Source of the DNA: Bacillota bacterium
GTDB taxonomy: Bacteria > Bacillota > UBA4882 > UBA10575
NCBI GenBank assembly: GCA_012735135.1
Contig: JAAYHY010000069.1
Coordinates: forward strand, 1 to 50,006
DNA: 50,006 bases
Direction of reading: 5' to 3'
Shown one piece after another: positions 17,933 to 24,303 of the stretch. Below the pieces are notes generated by a model. It ran no database searches, was not told where the DNA came from, and saw nothing but the letters and a program-made list of their open reading frames with translations. Within the stretch, counting starts at the first letter, position 1; the number at the start of each line of letters is the position of its first letter. The translations under genes and the position numbers were made by a program.

Positions 17933-18863
17933 TCCGGAAGAAGAAGGAACCCGGATTGATATTTATCTTGTCAAGGTTGGGAAACTACCGTCCCGGGCCT
18001 TTGCCCAAAAATTATTGAAACGGGAGAAGGTAAAGATTGGTCCGGTGGCGCTTAAACCCAGTTATCTGGTGCGCGCGGGTGATGAAATCCAGATCGAGTT
18101 GGAGGAGGCCAAACCTCCGACCCTGGAGGCGGAAGATCTACCATTAAGCATCCTTTACGAGGACACGGATTTAATCGTGGTGAATAAACCCCGGGGGATG
18201 GTGGTCCATCCGGCGGCCGGTAACCCAAGGGGTACTTTGGTCAACGCTCTCCTTAAACATTGTCGGGATCTTTCCGGCATCGGCGGTGTCCTGCGGCCGG
18301 GGATTGTCCACCGTCTGGATAAGGATACCTCCGGAGCGCTGGTGGTGGCGAAAAACGACTATACCCATCTGGCCTTGTCGGCGCAACTAAAGAAAAGGGA
18401 GATGTTCCGGGTTTATATCGCGTTGGTCCATGGGTCTTTACCGGCGCTGGAAGGGGAGATTAATGCCCCCATCGGCCGTCACCCGGTCCACCGGAAGAAG
18501 ATGGCGGTGGTGCCTAAGGGCCGGCCGGCTACCACCCGTTACCGGGTTTTGGCCGAGTTGGGACCCTATACGTTGGTACAGGCCAAGTTGGTAACCGGCC
18601 GGACCCATCAGATCCGGGTCCATTTTCAATATCTCGGTCGCCCGGTAGCCGGGGATCCCGTGTATGGCCGGGCCAAAGAACCGTTTGCCCTCGACGGTCA
18701 AGCCCTCCATGCCGCTCTTTTGGGCTTTAAACATCCCCGTACCGGGGAAGAGATGCGGTTTACCGCGCCCCTTCCCCCTGATTTGAAGGCGGCGATCACC
18801 TATTGTCAAGAGCGGTGGGGCGGGGGAAAAAGCGAGATTATACTTGACCCGTTTCCGGATTAA
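17898..18863 (+). CDS. RluA-family rRNA pseudouridine synthase
   Basis: A 321-residue pseudouridine synthase of the RluD/YlyB subgroup, probably acting on 23S rRNA. The N-terminal S4-like domain (residues ~10-70; SRAFAQKLLKREKVKI) is followed by the catalytic domain with VNKPRGMVVHPAAG, the catalytic-Asp motif GIVHRLDKDTSGALVVAK and LVTGRTHQIRVHF. In Bacillus subtilis ylyB lies directly after lspA, which fits this neighbourhood. The ATG at 17898 lies inside lgt. GTG codons at 17904 or 17907 and a TTG at 17922 are alternative starts. Confidence 0.92.
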   Translation: MNVVPLLRLTVSPEEEGTRIDIYLVKVGKLPSRAFAQKLLKREKVKIGPVALKPSYLVRAGDEIQIELEEAKPPTLEAEDLPLSILYEDTDLIVVNKPRGMVVHPAAGNPRGTLVNALLKHCRDLSGIGGVLRPGIVHRLDKDTSGALVVAKNDYTHLALSAQLKKREMFRVYIALVHGSLPALEGEINAPIGRHPVHRKKMAVVPKGRPATTRYRVLAELGPYTLVQAKLVTGRTHQIRVHFQYLGRPVAGDPVYGRAKEPFALDGQALHAALLGFKHPRTGEEMRFTAPLPPDLKAAITYCQERWGGGKSEIILDPFPD

Positions 18864-18872
18864 TGGTATACT
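18844..18872 (+). promoter_or_regulatory. sigma-A promoter of the infC operon
   Basis: TTGACC (18844-18849), exactly 17 bases, then TATACT (18867-18872). The hexamers overlap the end and stop codon of the pseudouridine synthase gene. Initiation near 18879 gives a leader of about 160 bases before infC. Confidence 0.8.
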
Positions 18873-18878
18873 TCTTTA

Positions 18879-19041
18879 TGAAAATGCATTAAGTAGAAGC
18901 CTCTGCTTCTCACCCAGCGGTGAAGACCAGCTTGGGTTAATGACACCAAAGGATCGCCAAAGGCGAAATTCCTGTCTGTGAGCGAGTAGAGGATCTACTC
19001 GCTTATTTTATTATTCCAATTCAATCAGGAGGTGGCGGCCG
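18879..19041 (+). ncRNA. infC-rpmI-rplT leader, candidate L20-type autoregulatory RNA
   Basis: The leader is strongly structured. AGAAGC-ctct-GCTTCT (18895-18910) is a perfect hairpin. ACCCAGC (18912-18918) can pair with GCTTGGGT (18930-18937), while TCACC/GGTGA (18910-18923) offers a competing pairing. A terminator-like GCGAGTAGA-gga-TCTACTCGC hairpin (18982-19002) follows. In Firmicutes the infC operon leader is known to bind ribosomal protein L20 and control this same operon. Position, length and mutually exclusive hairpins fit that class. I cannot run a covariance search, so the family label is inference. Confidence 0.6.
18982..19012 (+). terminator. attenuator hairpin in the infC leader
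   Basis: A perfect 9-bp stem (18982-18990 with 18994-19002) and a GGA loop are followed by TTATTTTATT. It ends about 30 bases before the infC start, where an attenuator would be expected. Confidence 0.7.
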
Positions 19042-19554
19042 ATTAATAGTGAGCTGCGGATCAACGAAGAAATTCGGGCGAGAGAAGTGAGGGTTGTGAG
19101 CGCCGACGGCGAACAACTGGGGGTTCTTCCCATCAAAGACGCCTTGCGCCTTGCCCGGGAGAAGGAGTTGGATTTGGTAGAGGTGGCTCCTACCGCGAAA
19201 CCGCCGGTCTGTAAAATTATGGATTACGGTAAATACCGGTATGAGCAGAGCAGGCGGGAGCGAGAGGCCCGAAAGCGTCAGAAAGTAGTCGACATCAAGG
19301 AGATCAGGTTGACCCCGAAAATTGAAGCCCATGATTTTCAAGTCAAGATCAAACAGGCGTTAAAGTTTTTAGGCGGGGGCGATAAAGTTAAAGTCTCCGT
19401 AAGATTCCGGGGACGGGAGATTATCCATGCCGATTTGGGGAAAAACCTTCTTATGCAGCTTTACGAGGCCGTTAAGGACAAGGCGACCCTGGAACGGGAG
19501 CCGAAGGTTGAAGGCAGGAATATGATTATGATTCTATCCGCCAAACAGGAATAA
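19042..19554 (+). CDS. infC: translation initiation factor IF-3 (AUU start)
   Basis: IF-3 discriminates against wrong initiator tRNAs and starts and prevents 50S joining. The conserved N-terminus ELRINEEIRAREVRVVSADG lies upstream of the first ordinary start codon (GTG 19087). The correct start is the ATT at 19042: AGGAGGT at 19027-19033 stands eight bases before it, and translation from there gives 170 residues. AUU is the classic infC start in other bacteria and underlies autoregulation by IF-3. Other family segments are LDLVEVAPTAKPPVCKIMDY and the C-terminal DFQVKIKQALKFL. Confidence 0.93.
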   Translation: MNSELRINEEIRAREVRVVSADGEQLGVLPIKDALRLAREKELDLVEVAPTAKPPVCKIMDYGKYRYEQSRREREARKRQKVVDIKEIRLTPKIEAHDFQVKIKQALKFLGGGDKVKVSVRFRGREIIHADLGKNLLMQLYEAVKDKATLEREPKVEGRNMIMILSAKQE

Positions 19555-19592
19555 TAAGCGTAATGGAATTTTTTGAATAAGGGGAGAAAGCA

Positions 19593-19790
19593 ATGCCAAA
19601 AATGAAAACCCATCGTGGAGCGGCCAAACGGTTTACGCTAACCGGGAACGGGAAGATCAAAAAGAATAAAGCTTACCGGAGCCATATTTTGGAGAAGAAA
19701 GCGCCCGAGCGCAAACGTAATCTGCGGAAAGCCGAATTGGTTAGCCCCGCGGATGAGCGCCGGATAAAGAGAATGTTAGGGTTACAATAG
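19593..19790 (+). CDS. rpmI: 50S ribosomal protein L35
   Basis: A 65-residue, very basic ribosomal protein of family size. It starts [20 protein letters not shown] and ends RIKRMLGLQ; the middle [20 protein letters not shown] is typical. The ATG follows AAGGGGAGAAAGC. It lies between infC and rplT as usual and should share their leader-based control. Confidence 0.96.
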   Translation: MPKMKTHRGAAKRFTLTGNGKIKKNKAYRSHILEKKAPERKRNLRKAELVSPADERRIKRMLGLQ

Positions 19791-19830
19791 TCTTATGAAG
19801 ATGATGGTAATGTAGATAGGAGGAATTACT

Positions 19831-20184
19831 TTGGCACGGGTAAAAGGTGGTTTTACCACACGTCGGCGGCATAAAAAAATTCTTAAACTCGCAAAAGGCT
19901 ACCGGGGGACGAAAAGCCGTTTGTTCCGGGTGGCCAACCCACAAGTTTTAAAATCTCTATCTTATGCTTACCGGGACCGGCGTAATAAAAAACGGGATTT
20001 TCGCCGTCTCTGGATTGCGCGGATTAACGCCGCCGCCCGGATGAACGGGATGTCCTATTCCATGTTTATCAGCGGCTTAAAAAAAGCCGGAGTTCAGATC
20101 AACCGTAAAGTCTTGGCGGATTTGGCTGTGAACGACGGCGCCGCCTTTGAAAAGCTTGTTTCGGTGGCGAAACAACATTCTTAA
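19831..20184 (+). CDS. rplT: 50S ribosomal protein L20
   Basis: L20 nucleates 50S assembly and, in Firmicutes, binds its own operon leader. It starts with TTG at 19831 after ATAGGAGGAATTAC; 117 residues. Family segments: [51 protein letters not shown] and [16 protein letters not shown]. It is the last gene of the operon, followed at once by a terminator. Confidence 0.97.
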   Translation: MARVKGGFTTRRRHKKILKLAKGYRGTKSRLFRVANPQVLKSLSYAYRDRRNKKRDFRRLWIARINAAARMNGMSYSMFISGLKKAGVQINRKVLADLAVNDGAAFEKLVSVAKQHS

Positions 20185-20188
20185 CGCG

Positions 20189-20209
20189 AACGGCCTTCCG
20201 GCCGTTTTT
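20189..20209 (+). terminator. intrinsic terminator after rplT
   Basis: AACGGCC (20189-20195), a TTCC loop and GGCCGTT (20200-20206) form a perfect 7-bp stem that runs into five T. Confidence 0.88.
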
Positions 20210-20211
20210 CC

Positions 20212-20337
20212 ATATAGTCGTCCATGCCGGCTTGCCTACAGCATTACGAAGTAATATATTCAAAGGCGGTTCCAAGTAATCGCCCACACCGGCTTTGGCC
20301 ATTTTACGCCAAGCGATGTAAATTCAAAGCCGGGTGA
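20212..20337 (+). repeat. two imperfect tandem copies of a structured ~62-base element
   Basis: Two adjacent units share CCGGCTT (20227-20233 and 20289-20295, 62 bases apart) and ATTCAAAG (20248-20255 and 20322-20329). Unit 2 folds with a perfect outer stem CCGGCTTT/AAAGCCGG (20289-20296 with 20326-20333) and an inner TGGC/GCCA hairpin. Unit 1 has an ATTAC-gaa-GTAAT hairpin instead. It lies in front of the rRNA methyltransferase gene. I do not recognise the element. Confidence 0.5.
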
Positions 20338-20386
20338 GGTGACAAGCCGCGAAGGCATCTTTTAAGGAAACGAGGAGGTACGGGGC

Positions 20387-21190
20387 GTGACCCTACTGAC
20401 CAGCCGGGATAACCCGATTATTAAGACAACCATTTCTTTACAAAAACGCAAAGGACGGGAGAGAAATCGTCTTTTCTTGGCTGAAGGCCGTCATCTGGTG
20501 GAGGAAGCTTTGAAATCTTCTTTTACCGTCCGCTGGGTGCTGGTGAAAGAGGGCGTACATTGTTCCGGTTCGTTCTGGGAATTGCTGGTAGAACAGAAGG
20601 TTCCTGTTTATCAAGTCTCCTCCCGCCTTTATCCGGCCTTAACCGAGACACAGACGCCCCAGGAGGTGCTGGGGGTGGTGGCCTATCCAGAGGAAACTAC
20701 GGATTTCCCCCCCATCGACCCTACATTTTGCGGTCTCATCCTCCATGCGCTTCAGGACCCCGGTAATTTAGGCGCCATTATCCGCACGGCGTGGGCGGCC
20801 GGCATCAAGACCATCTTTACGACCCCGGGAACGGTGGATCCTTACGGGGGAAAGGTGGTCCGCGCCAGTCAAGGCGGGGTTTTTAACTTGCGGCTTTTCG
20901 TCCGGCCATTGGATGCCATTTTGTCTTGGGCGCGAGCCGGTGGGGTTAGCATATGGGTGGCTGATCCCCGGGGGGCCAAAGTTTACTACCAAGCGGATCT
21001 GACCGGGCCGACCCTTTTTTTATTTGGCAATGAAGCCCATGGTTTTGCGGGAACCGGGTTGGCAGAAGACCGGACGGTGAAAAGTTTAAAGATCCCCTTA
21101 CCGGGCGGCGCCGAATCGTTGAATGTATCGATTGCAGCCGCCATCCTCATCTACGAAACCCTCCGTCAGCGGGGGGTGGATGGTGGTTAA
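20387..21190 (+). CDS. TrmH/SpoU-family RNA 2'-O-methyltransferase
   Basis: A 267-residue SPOUT methyltransferase that uses S-adenosylmethionine through a trefoil knot. It starts with GTG after ACGAGGAGGTACGGGGC. The N-terminal substrate-binding domain has QKRKGRERNRLFLAEGRHLV. The three SpoU motifs are present: ALQDPGNLGAIIRTAWAAGI, FLFGNEAHGF and IPLPGGAESLNVSIAAAIL. In many bacteria this gene lies between rplT and pheS; pheS/pheT are not here. The RNA target is not predictable, though 23S rRNA is usual. Confidence 0.9.
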   Translation: MTLLTSRDNPIIKTTISLQKRKGRERNRLFLAEGRHLVEEALKSSFTVRWVLVKEGVHCSGSFWELLVEQKVPVYQVSSRLYPALTETQTPQEVLGVVAYPEETTDFPPIDPTFCGLILHALQDPGNLGAIIRTAWAAGIKTIFTTPGTVDPYGGKVVRASQGGVFNLRLFVRPLDAILSWARAGGVSIWVADPRGAKVYYQADLTGPTLFLFGNEAHGFAGTGLAEDRTVKSLKIPLPGGAESLNVSIAAAILIYETLRQRGVDGG

Positions 21191-21220
21191 TTTTGCGGGG
21201 AAGGGCAGGAGGAAGAGAAG

Positions 21221-22447
21221 ATGGGCATTGAGGAGGAAGCATTAAAACTTCACCAAAGCAAACGGGGGAAAATTGAGATCCGGAGCAAGGTGCCCCTGGA
21301 GAATGCGGCGGATTTAAGTCTGGCCTATTCGCCGGGGGTCGCCGCCCCTTGCCGGGCGATTCAACGGGATTCATCTTTAGTCTATACATATACCAACAAA
21401 GGGAATACGGTAGCGGTGATCACTGATGGCACGGCTGTCCTTGGCTTGGGAGAGATTGGCCCCGAGGCGGCGTTACCGGTGATGGAAGGGAAAGCCATTC
21501 TTTTTAAACGGTTTGCCGGGATTGATGCCGTCCCTCTGGCGCTCGACACCACTAAGGTGGAGGAGTTTGTGGAGACGGTGGTCCGGCTGGCGCCTAGTTT
21601 TGCCGGGATTAATCTGGAGGATATTGCCGCGCCCCGCTGTTTCGCCATCGAGGAAGCCCTGGGTTCCCGCTTGGCGATCCCGGTTTTTCATGATGATCAA
21701 CACGGGACGGCCGTTGTTTGTCTGGCCGCGCTCAGCAATGCGCTGAGGGTGGGCGGTAATGAGCTGGACCAAGTAAAGATCGTGATTAACGGCGCCGGCG
21801 CCGCCGGGTTGGCGATTGCCCGTCTCCTTTACCGGGCCGGGGCGCGGCGCCTCTGCCTTTGTGACCGCCAGGGCATCCTCCATCCCGGGCTTGCCGGGCT
21901 CAACCCTTACCAGCAGGCAATGGCCCGGTTGACCAACGGGGAAGGGAAAACCGGCGATTTGGCTTCTGCCCTGGAGGGGGCGGATGTGTTCATTGGCGTG
22001 TCGGCGGCTGACCTTGTCTCCGGCCCGATGGTAAAAGCCATGGCCCCCCGGCCGGTTATTTTCGCCATGGCCAATCCGGATCCGGAGATCAGTCCCGAAG
22101 CGGCAAAAGCCAACGGCGCCGCCGTGGTGGGGACCGGCCGGTCCGATTATCCCAACCAAATCAATAATCTCCTGGGATTCCCCGGGATCTTCCGCGGCCT
22201 CCTGGCGGTCCGCGCCACCAAAGTGACGGAAGGAATGAAGCTGGCGGCGGCGAAAGCCCTTGCTGGTTTGGTCAGCCGGGAGGAATTAAGCGCCGACTAT
22301 ATTATTCCCAGTCCCTTTGACCGGCGGGTGGTGCCGGCGGTCGCTTGGGCGGTCGGGGCGGAAGCGTTAAAAGCGGGGGTAAGCCGGGTTAACCTTGACG
22401 CCCAGGGTCTCCGGACCATCCTCGAGGAACAGTTTGGTCCGTGGTAA
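21221..22447 (+). CDS. NAD(P)-dependent malic enzyme
   Basis: Oxidative decarboxylation of malate to pyruvate. The 408-residue protein is the short bacterial type without a phosphotransacetylase domain. Visible are the N-terminal KVPLENAADLSLAYSPGVA, the TDGTAVLGLGEIGPEAALPV and MEGKAILFKRFAGIDAVPLA segments, the metal site NLEDIAAPRCFAIE and FHDDQHGTAVV, and the dinucleotide-binding VINGAGAAGLAIARLL. The ATG follows GGCAGGAGGAAGAG. It follows the methyltransferase by 30 bases and probably shares its transcript. Confidence 0.94.
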   Translation: MGIEEEALKLHQSKRGKIEIRSKVPLENAADLSLAYSPGVAAPCRAIQRDSSLVYTYTNKGNTVAVITDGTAVLGLGEIGPEAALPVMEGKAILFKRFAGIDAVPLALDTTKVEEFVETVVRLAPSFAGINLEDIAAPRCFAIEEALGSRLAIPVFHDDQHGTAVVCLAALSNALRVGGNELDQVKIVINGAGAAGLAIARLLYRAGARRLCLCDRQGILHPGLAGLNPYQQAMARLTNGEGKTGDLASALEGADVFIGVSAADLVSGPMVKAMAPRPVIFAMANPDPEISPEAAKANGAAVVGTGRSDYPNQINNLLGFPGIFRGLLAVRATKVTEGMKLAAAKALAGLVSREELSADYIIPSPFDRRVVPAVAWAVGAEALKAGVSRVNLDAQGLRTILEEQFGPW

Positions 22448-22471
22448 ATCTTAACGAGTATTTAGCCGGCC

Positions 22472-22498
22472 GGAGCCGGATGGTGTTACCCCGGCTCC
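22472..22498 (+). terminator. GC-rich hairpin after the malic enzyme gene
   Basis: GGAGCCGG (22472-22479) pairs perfectly with CCGGCTCC (22491-22498). No T-run follows, so an intrinsic terminator is not assured; it may only protect the 3' end. The rest of the 22448-22631 gap shows no gene. Confidence 0.4.
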
Positions 22499-22631
22499 TG
22501 GCTTAGACAACTACTGGGAAAAGCAGACATAAACCCTCTTCTCTCTTCATAGTCTATAAAGAATATGGTCCGAGCGGAAAACCAATGACGCTGGCGGCGA
22601 GATTGATCGGCCATAAGGGGAGGGTTAATCC

Positions 22632-23243
22632 GTGAAAAGTGCGGTCTTTTTTTACCTGCTTGTTCTTTTATGGGGCGGTGGTCTGGTTTATCAATTTGTC
22701 AAATTAAGCCGGCAACGGGGGAAGGCTTGGGCGGCAGCCTGTGTTTACCGTCTTTTGCTTAATAATTTTTTTTGGCCGGTAGGGCCGGAGGCGCGGTACG
22801 ACAAAGATGTGCTGTCGATGGCGCTTTTGGTCAAAGCCGGAGCTCCTTTTGGTTTTGCGCTGATGGTGCGTTTTTTTTCGTTGACCCATTGGACGGAAGG
22901 CGTGCTCGTCCTGGTTATTCTGGCCGCCGCGGTTCTGGCCGTTTATTATTTAGCTTCGTTCCGCAATGAAAACCAGGCGATTCAGTGTGTATATCCACTT
23001 TCGGAAGAATACGGCGTCTATGAGATTATCTTGGGTACTTCCGGCGCGGTTCGGGAATGGGTCGGCACGACCCTCGCCGAGTTGGATCTTCGCCGGAAAG
23101 AACTGTTGGTTTTGTCGATCGCCCGGGAGGGGAAGCTGGTTACTTTCCCCAAGGGGCCTGAAGTTTTGCTGGCTGGAGACCGGTTGCTTGTCTTTGGGAA
23201 AACCGCTATTTTACCGGAAGAGCCGCTCTTGGGGAAAGACTAA
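22632..23243 (+). CDS. membrane protein with C-terminal TrkA-C (RCK_C) domain
   Basis: A 203-residue protein with an N-terminal membrane helix (residues ~3-22), one or two more hydrophobic segments around 75-110, and a cytoplasmic domain from ~125 that resembles the ligand-binding TrkA-C fold (YGVYEIILGTSGAVREWVGT, LVTFPKGPEVLLAGDRLLVF). TrkA-C domains usually sense nucleotides in potassium or other transporters. No NAD-binding RCK_N domain and no transporter gene is adjacent. It starts with GTG after AAGGGGAGGG. The function is unknown. Confidence 0.75.
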   Translation: MKSAVFFYLLVLLWGGGLVYQFVKLSRQRGKAWAAACVYRLLLNNFFWPVGPEARYDKDVLSMALLVKAGAPFGFALMVRFFSLTHWTEGVLVLVILAAAVLAVYYLASFRNENQAIQCVYPLSEEYGVYEIILGTSGAVREWVGTTLAELDLRRKELLVLSIAREGKLVTFPKGPEVLLAGDRLLVFGKTAILPEEPLLGKD

Positions 23244-23403
23244 TCTTCGCAACAGGCCGAACAGTCGCCGGAAGTGAAGAATCTCTGCTGCTCCCTTCGA
23301 GGCCGGTCTATTGGCATAATACAAAAAAAACCAAGGGTGACGATTCCCTCTCTAGGTGGAATTCATATAATGATAGTAAACAAGATTATAGGGAGGAATG
23401 GTC

Positions 23404-23499
23404 ATGACCGATGGTTCCTACGGGAGAAATTATAGCTATATGCCCTTTTTAATTTTCTTAATCCTTATCCTGTTGATTTTAGGTAGTGTTGGCTACTAG
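23404..23499 (+). CDS. small hydrophobic membrane protein, 31 residues
   Basis: ATG at 23404 follows ATAGGGAGGAATGGTC. The product begins MTDGSYGRNYSYMPF and continues into one hydrophobic helix (LIFLILILLILG) ending SVGY. A Gly/Tyr-rich polar N-terminus plus a single leucine/isoleucine helix resembles the tiny YjcZ-type membrane proteins of spore formers, but I cannot confirm the family. A strong terminator follows it directly. A very similar small gene lies 94 bases downstream. Confidence 0.7.
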   Translation: MTDGSYGRNYSYMPFLIFLILILLILGSVGY

Positions 23500-23503
23500 A
23501 AAC

Positions 23504-23539
23504 CAGGGGAGGCTTCCTCCCCTGTTTCACCTTTTTGTC
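23504..23539 (+). terminator. intrinsic terminator after the first small membrane gene
   Basis: CAGGGGAGG-ctt-CCTCCCCTG (23504-23524) is a perfect 9-bp stem, followed by TTT and, after five bases, a second T-run. Confidence 0.8.
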
Positions 23540-23593
23540 TTAGCCCGGCCCAGGGGACGGAATTGTAAAGTTTGAGACGGGAGGAGGTTGAAG

Positions 23594-23677
23594 ATGAAGT
23601 TACGCTTTGCCGGTTTGAACATCTCTCCCTTTACCCTTTTTTTAATTCTGATCCTATTGATCCTTGGATTTGCATAA
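23594..23677 (+). CDS. small hydrophobic membrane protein, 27 residues
   Basis: ATG at 23594 stands behind GGGAGGAGGTTGAAG, an excellent ribosome site. The product starts MKLRFAGLNISPFTL and ends FLILILLILGFA, with a single membrane helix. The helix is nearly identical to that of the 31-residue neighbour (shared LILILLILG), so the two are probably tandem paralogues. The function is unknown. Each has its own terminator, so they look like separate, individually regulated units. Confidence 0.7.
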   Translation: MKLRFAGLNISPFTLFLILILLILGFA

Positions 23678-23719
23678 GGGGAAAATTACAGCAATTGAGG
23701 CTCGGCCTTATAAAATCCT

Positions 23720-23751
23720 AACCAGGAAGATCCAATCTTACCTGGTTTTTT
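23720..23751 (+). terminator. intrinsic terminator after the second small membrane gene
   Basis: AACCAGG-AAGAT (23720-23731) pairs with ATCTT-a-CCTGGTT (23735-23747), with one bulged A and a CCA loop. A T-run continues to 23751. Confidence 0.85.
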
Positions 23752-23841
23752 ATTTATCCGTTTAGACGGGGGTCCGGCAAAGATTAAAGATTTAATAGGA
23801 AAACAAGTTTATAGGGATGCTAATAAGGAAAGGTGGTCCGC

Positions 23842-24303
23842 ATGATAGTTAAAAAACCTTTCCTTTTAATCTTATACAATCTGCCCGGTTTACCCTTAGC
23901 CGAGGGCTATACCCGGCTTATGAAGCATCTGGGTTTTACCAATTTGACTGTACTGGAAGCCTTAAGCTTAATGTGGATGGAGGAACCCAACTGGGTATTG
24001 GGGATTTTAGCTTTTCTGGGAGTAAGCACTTGGGAGACTTTGCTTGTCTATTATAGTACGAAATTTTGGGGGACCGATTATTTACCCCTCAAAGGAATGC
24101 TGATTGTTATGACTTGTCAAGCCATCATCTTTAGTCTGTATGGTATTCTTGGCGGACAGAGTCAATTGGCCCAAAGTGTTACCGGGAACTATGTTCATGC
24201 CTCCGGGGCTGCTTTTGGCGGCCTCTTGGTCGGCTATATCCTGAAAAAGTTTATAGTAAAGCCACAGCAAGAAAAGGAGGAGGGTTTCAACAATAACCGG
24301 TAA
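23842..24303 (+). CDS. small integral membrane protein, function unknown
   Basis: A 153-residue protein I do not recognise. ATG at 23842 follows AAGGAAAGGTGG. Helices are visible near residues 5-20, 50-72, 85-105 and 118-140. An amphipathic region with [12 protein letters not shown] lies between the first two. The C-terminus is polar ([10 protein letters not shown]). Its last codons carry the AAAAGGAGGAGGG ribosome site of the following DUF255 gene and its stop overlaps that gene's start region, so translation of the two should be coupled. Confidence 0.7.
   Translation: MIVKKPFLLILYNLPGLPLAEGYTRLMKHLGFTNLTVLEALSLMWMEEPNWVLGILAFLGVSTWETLLVYYSTKFWGTDYLPLKGMLIVMTCQAIIFSLYGILGGQSQLAQSVTGNYVHASGAAFGGLLVGYILKKFIVKPQQEKEEGFNNNR

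Noticed and set aside
23364-23371. CATATAAT before the first small membrane gene as a sporulation sigma-E type -10.
   Set aside because: The -10 is close to the consensus, but no matching -35 stands at the right distance, so the sigma factor cannot be named.
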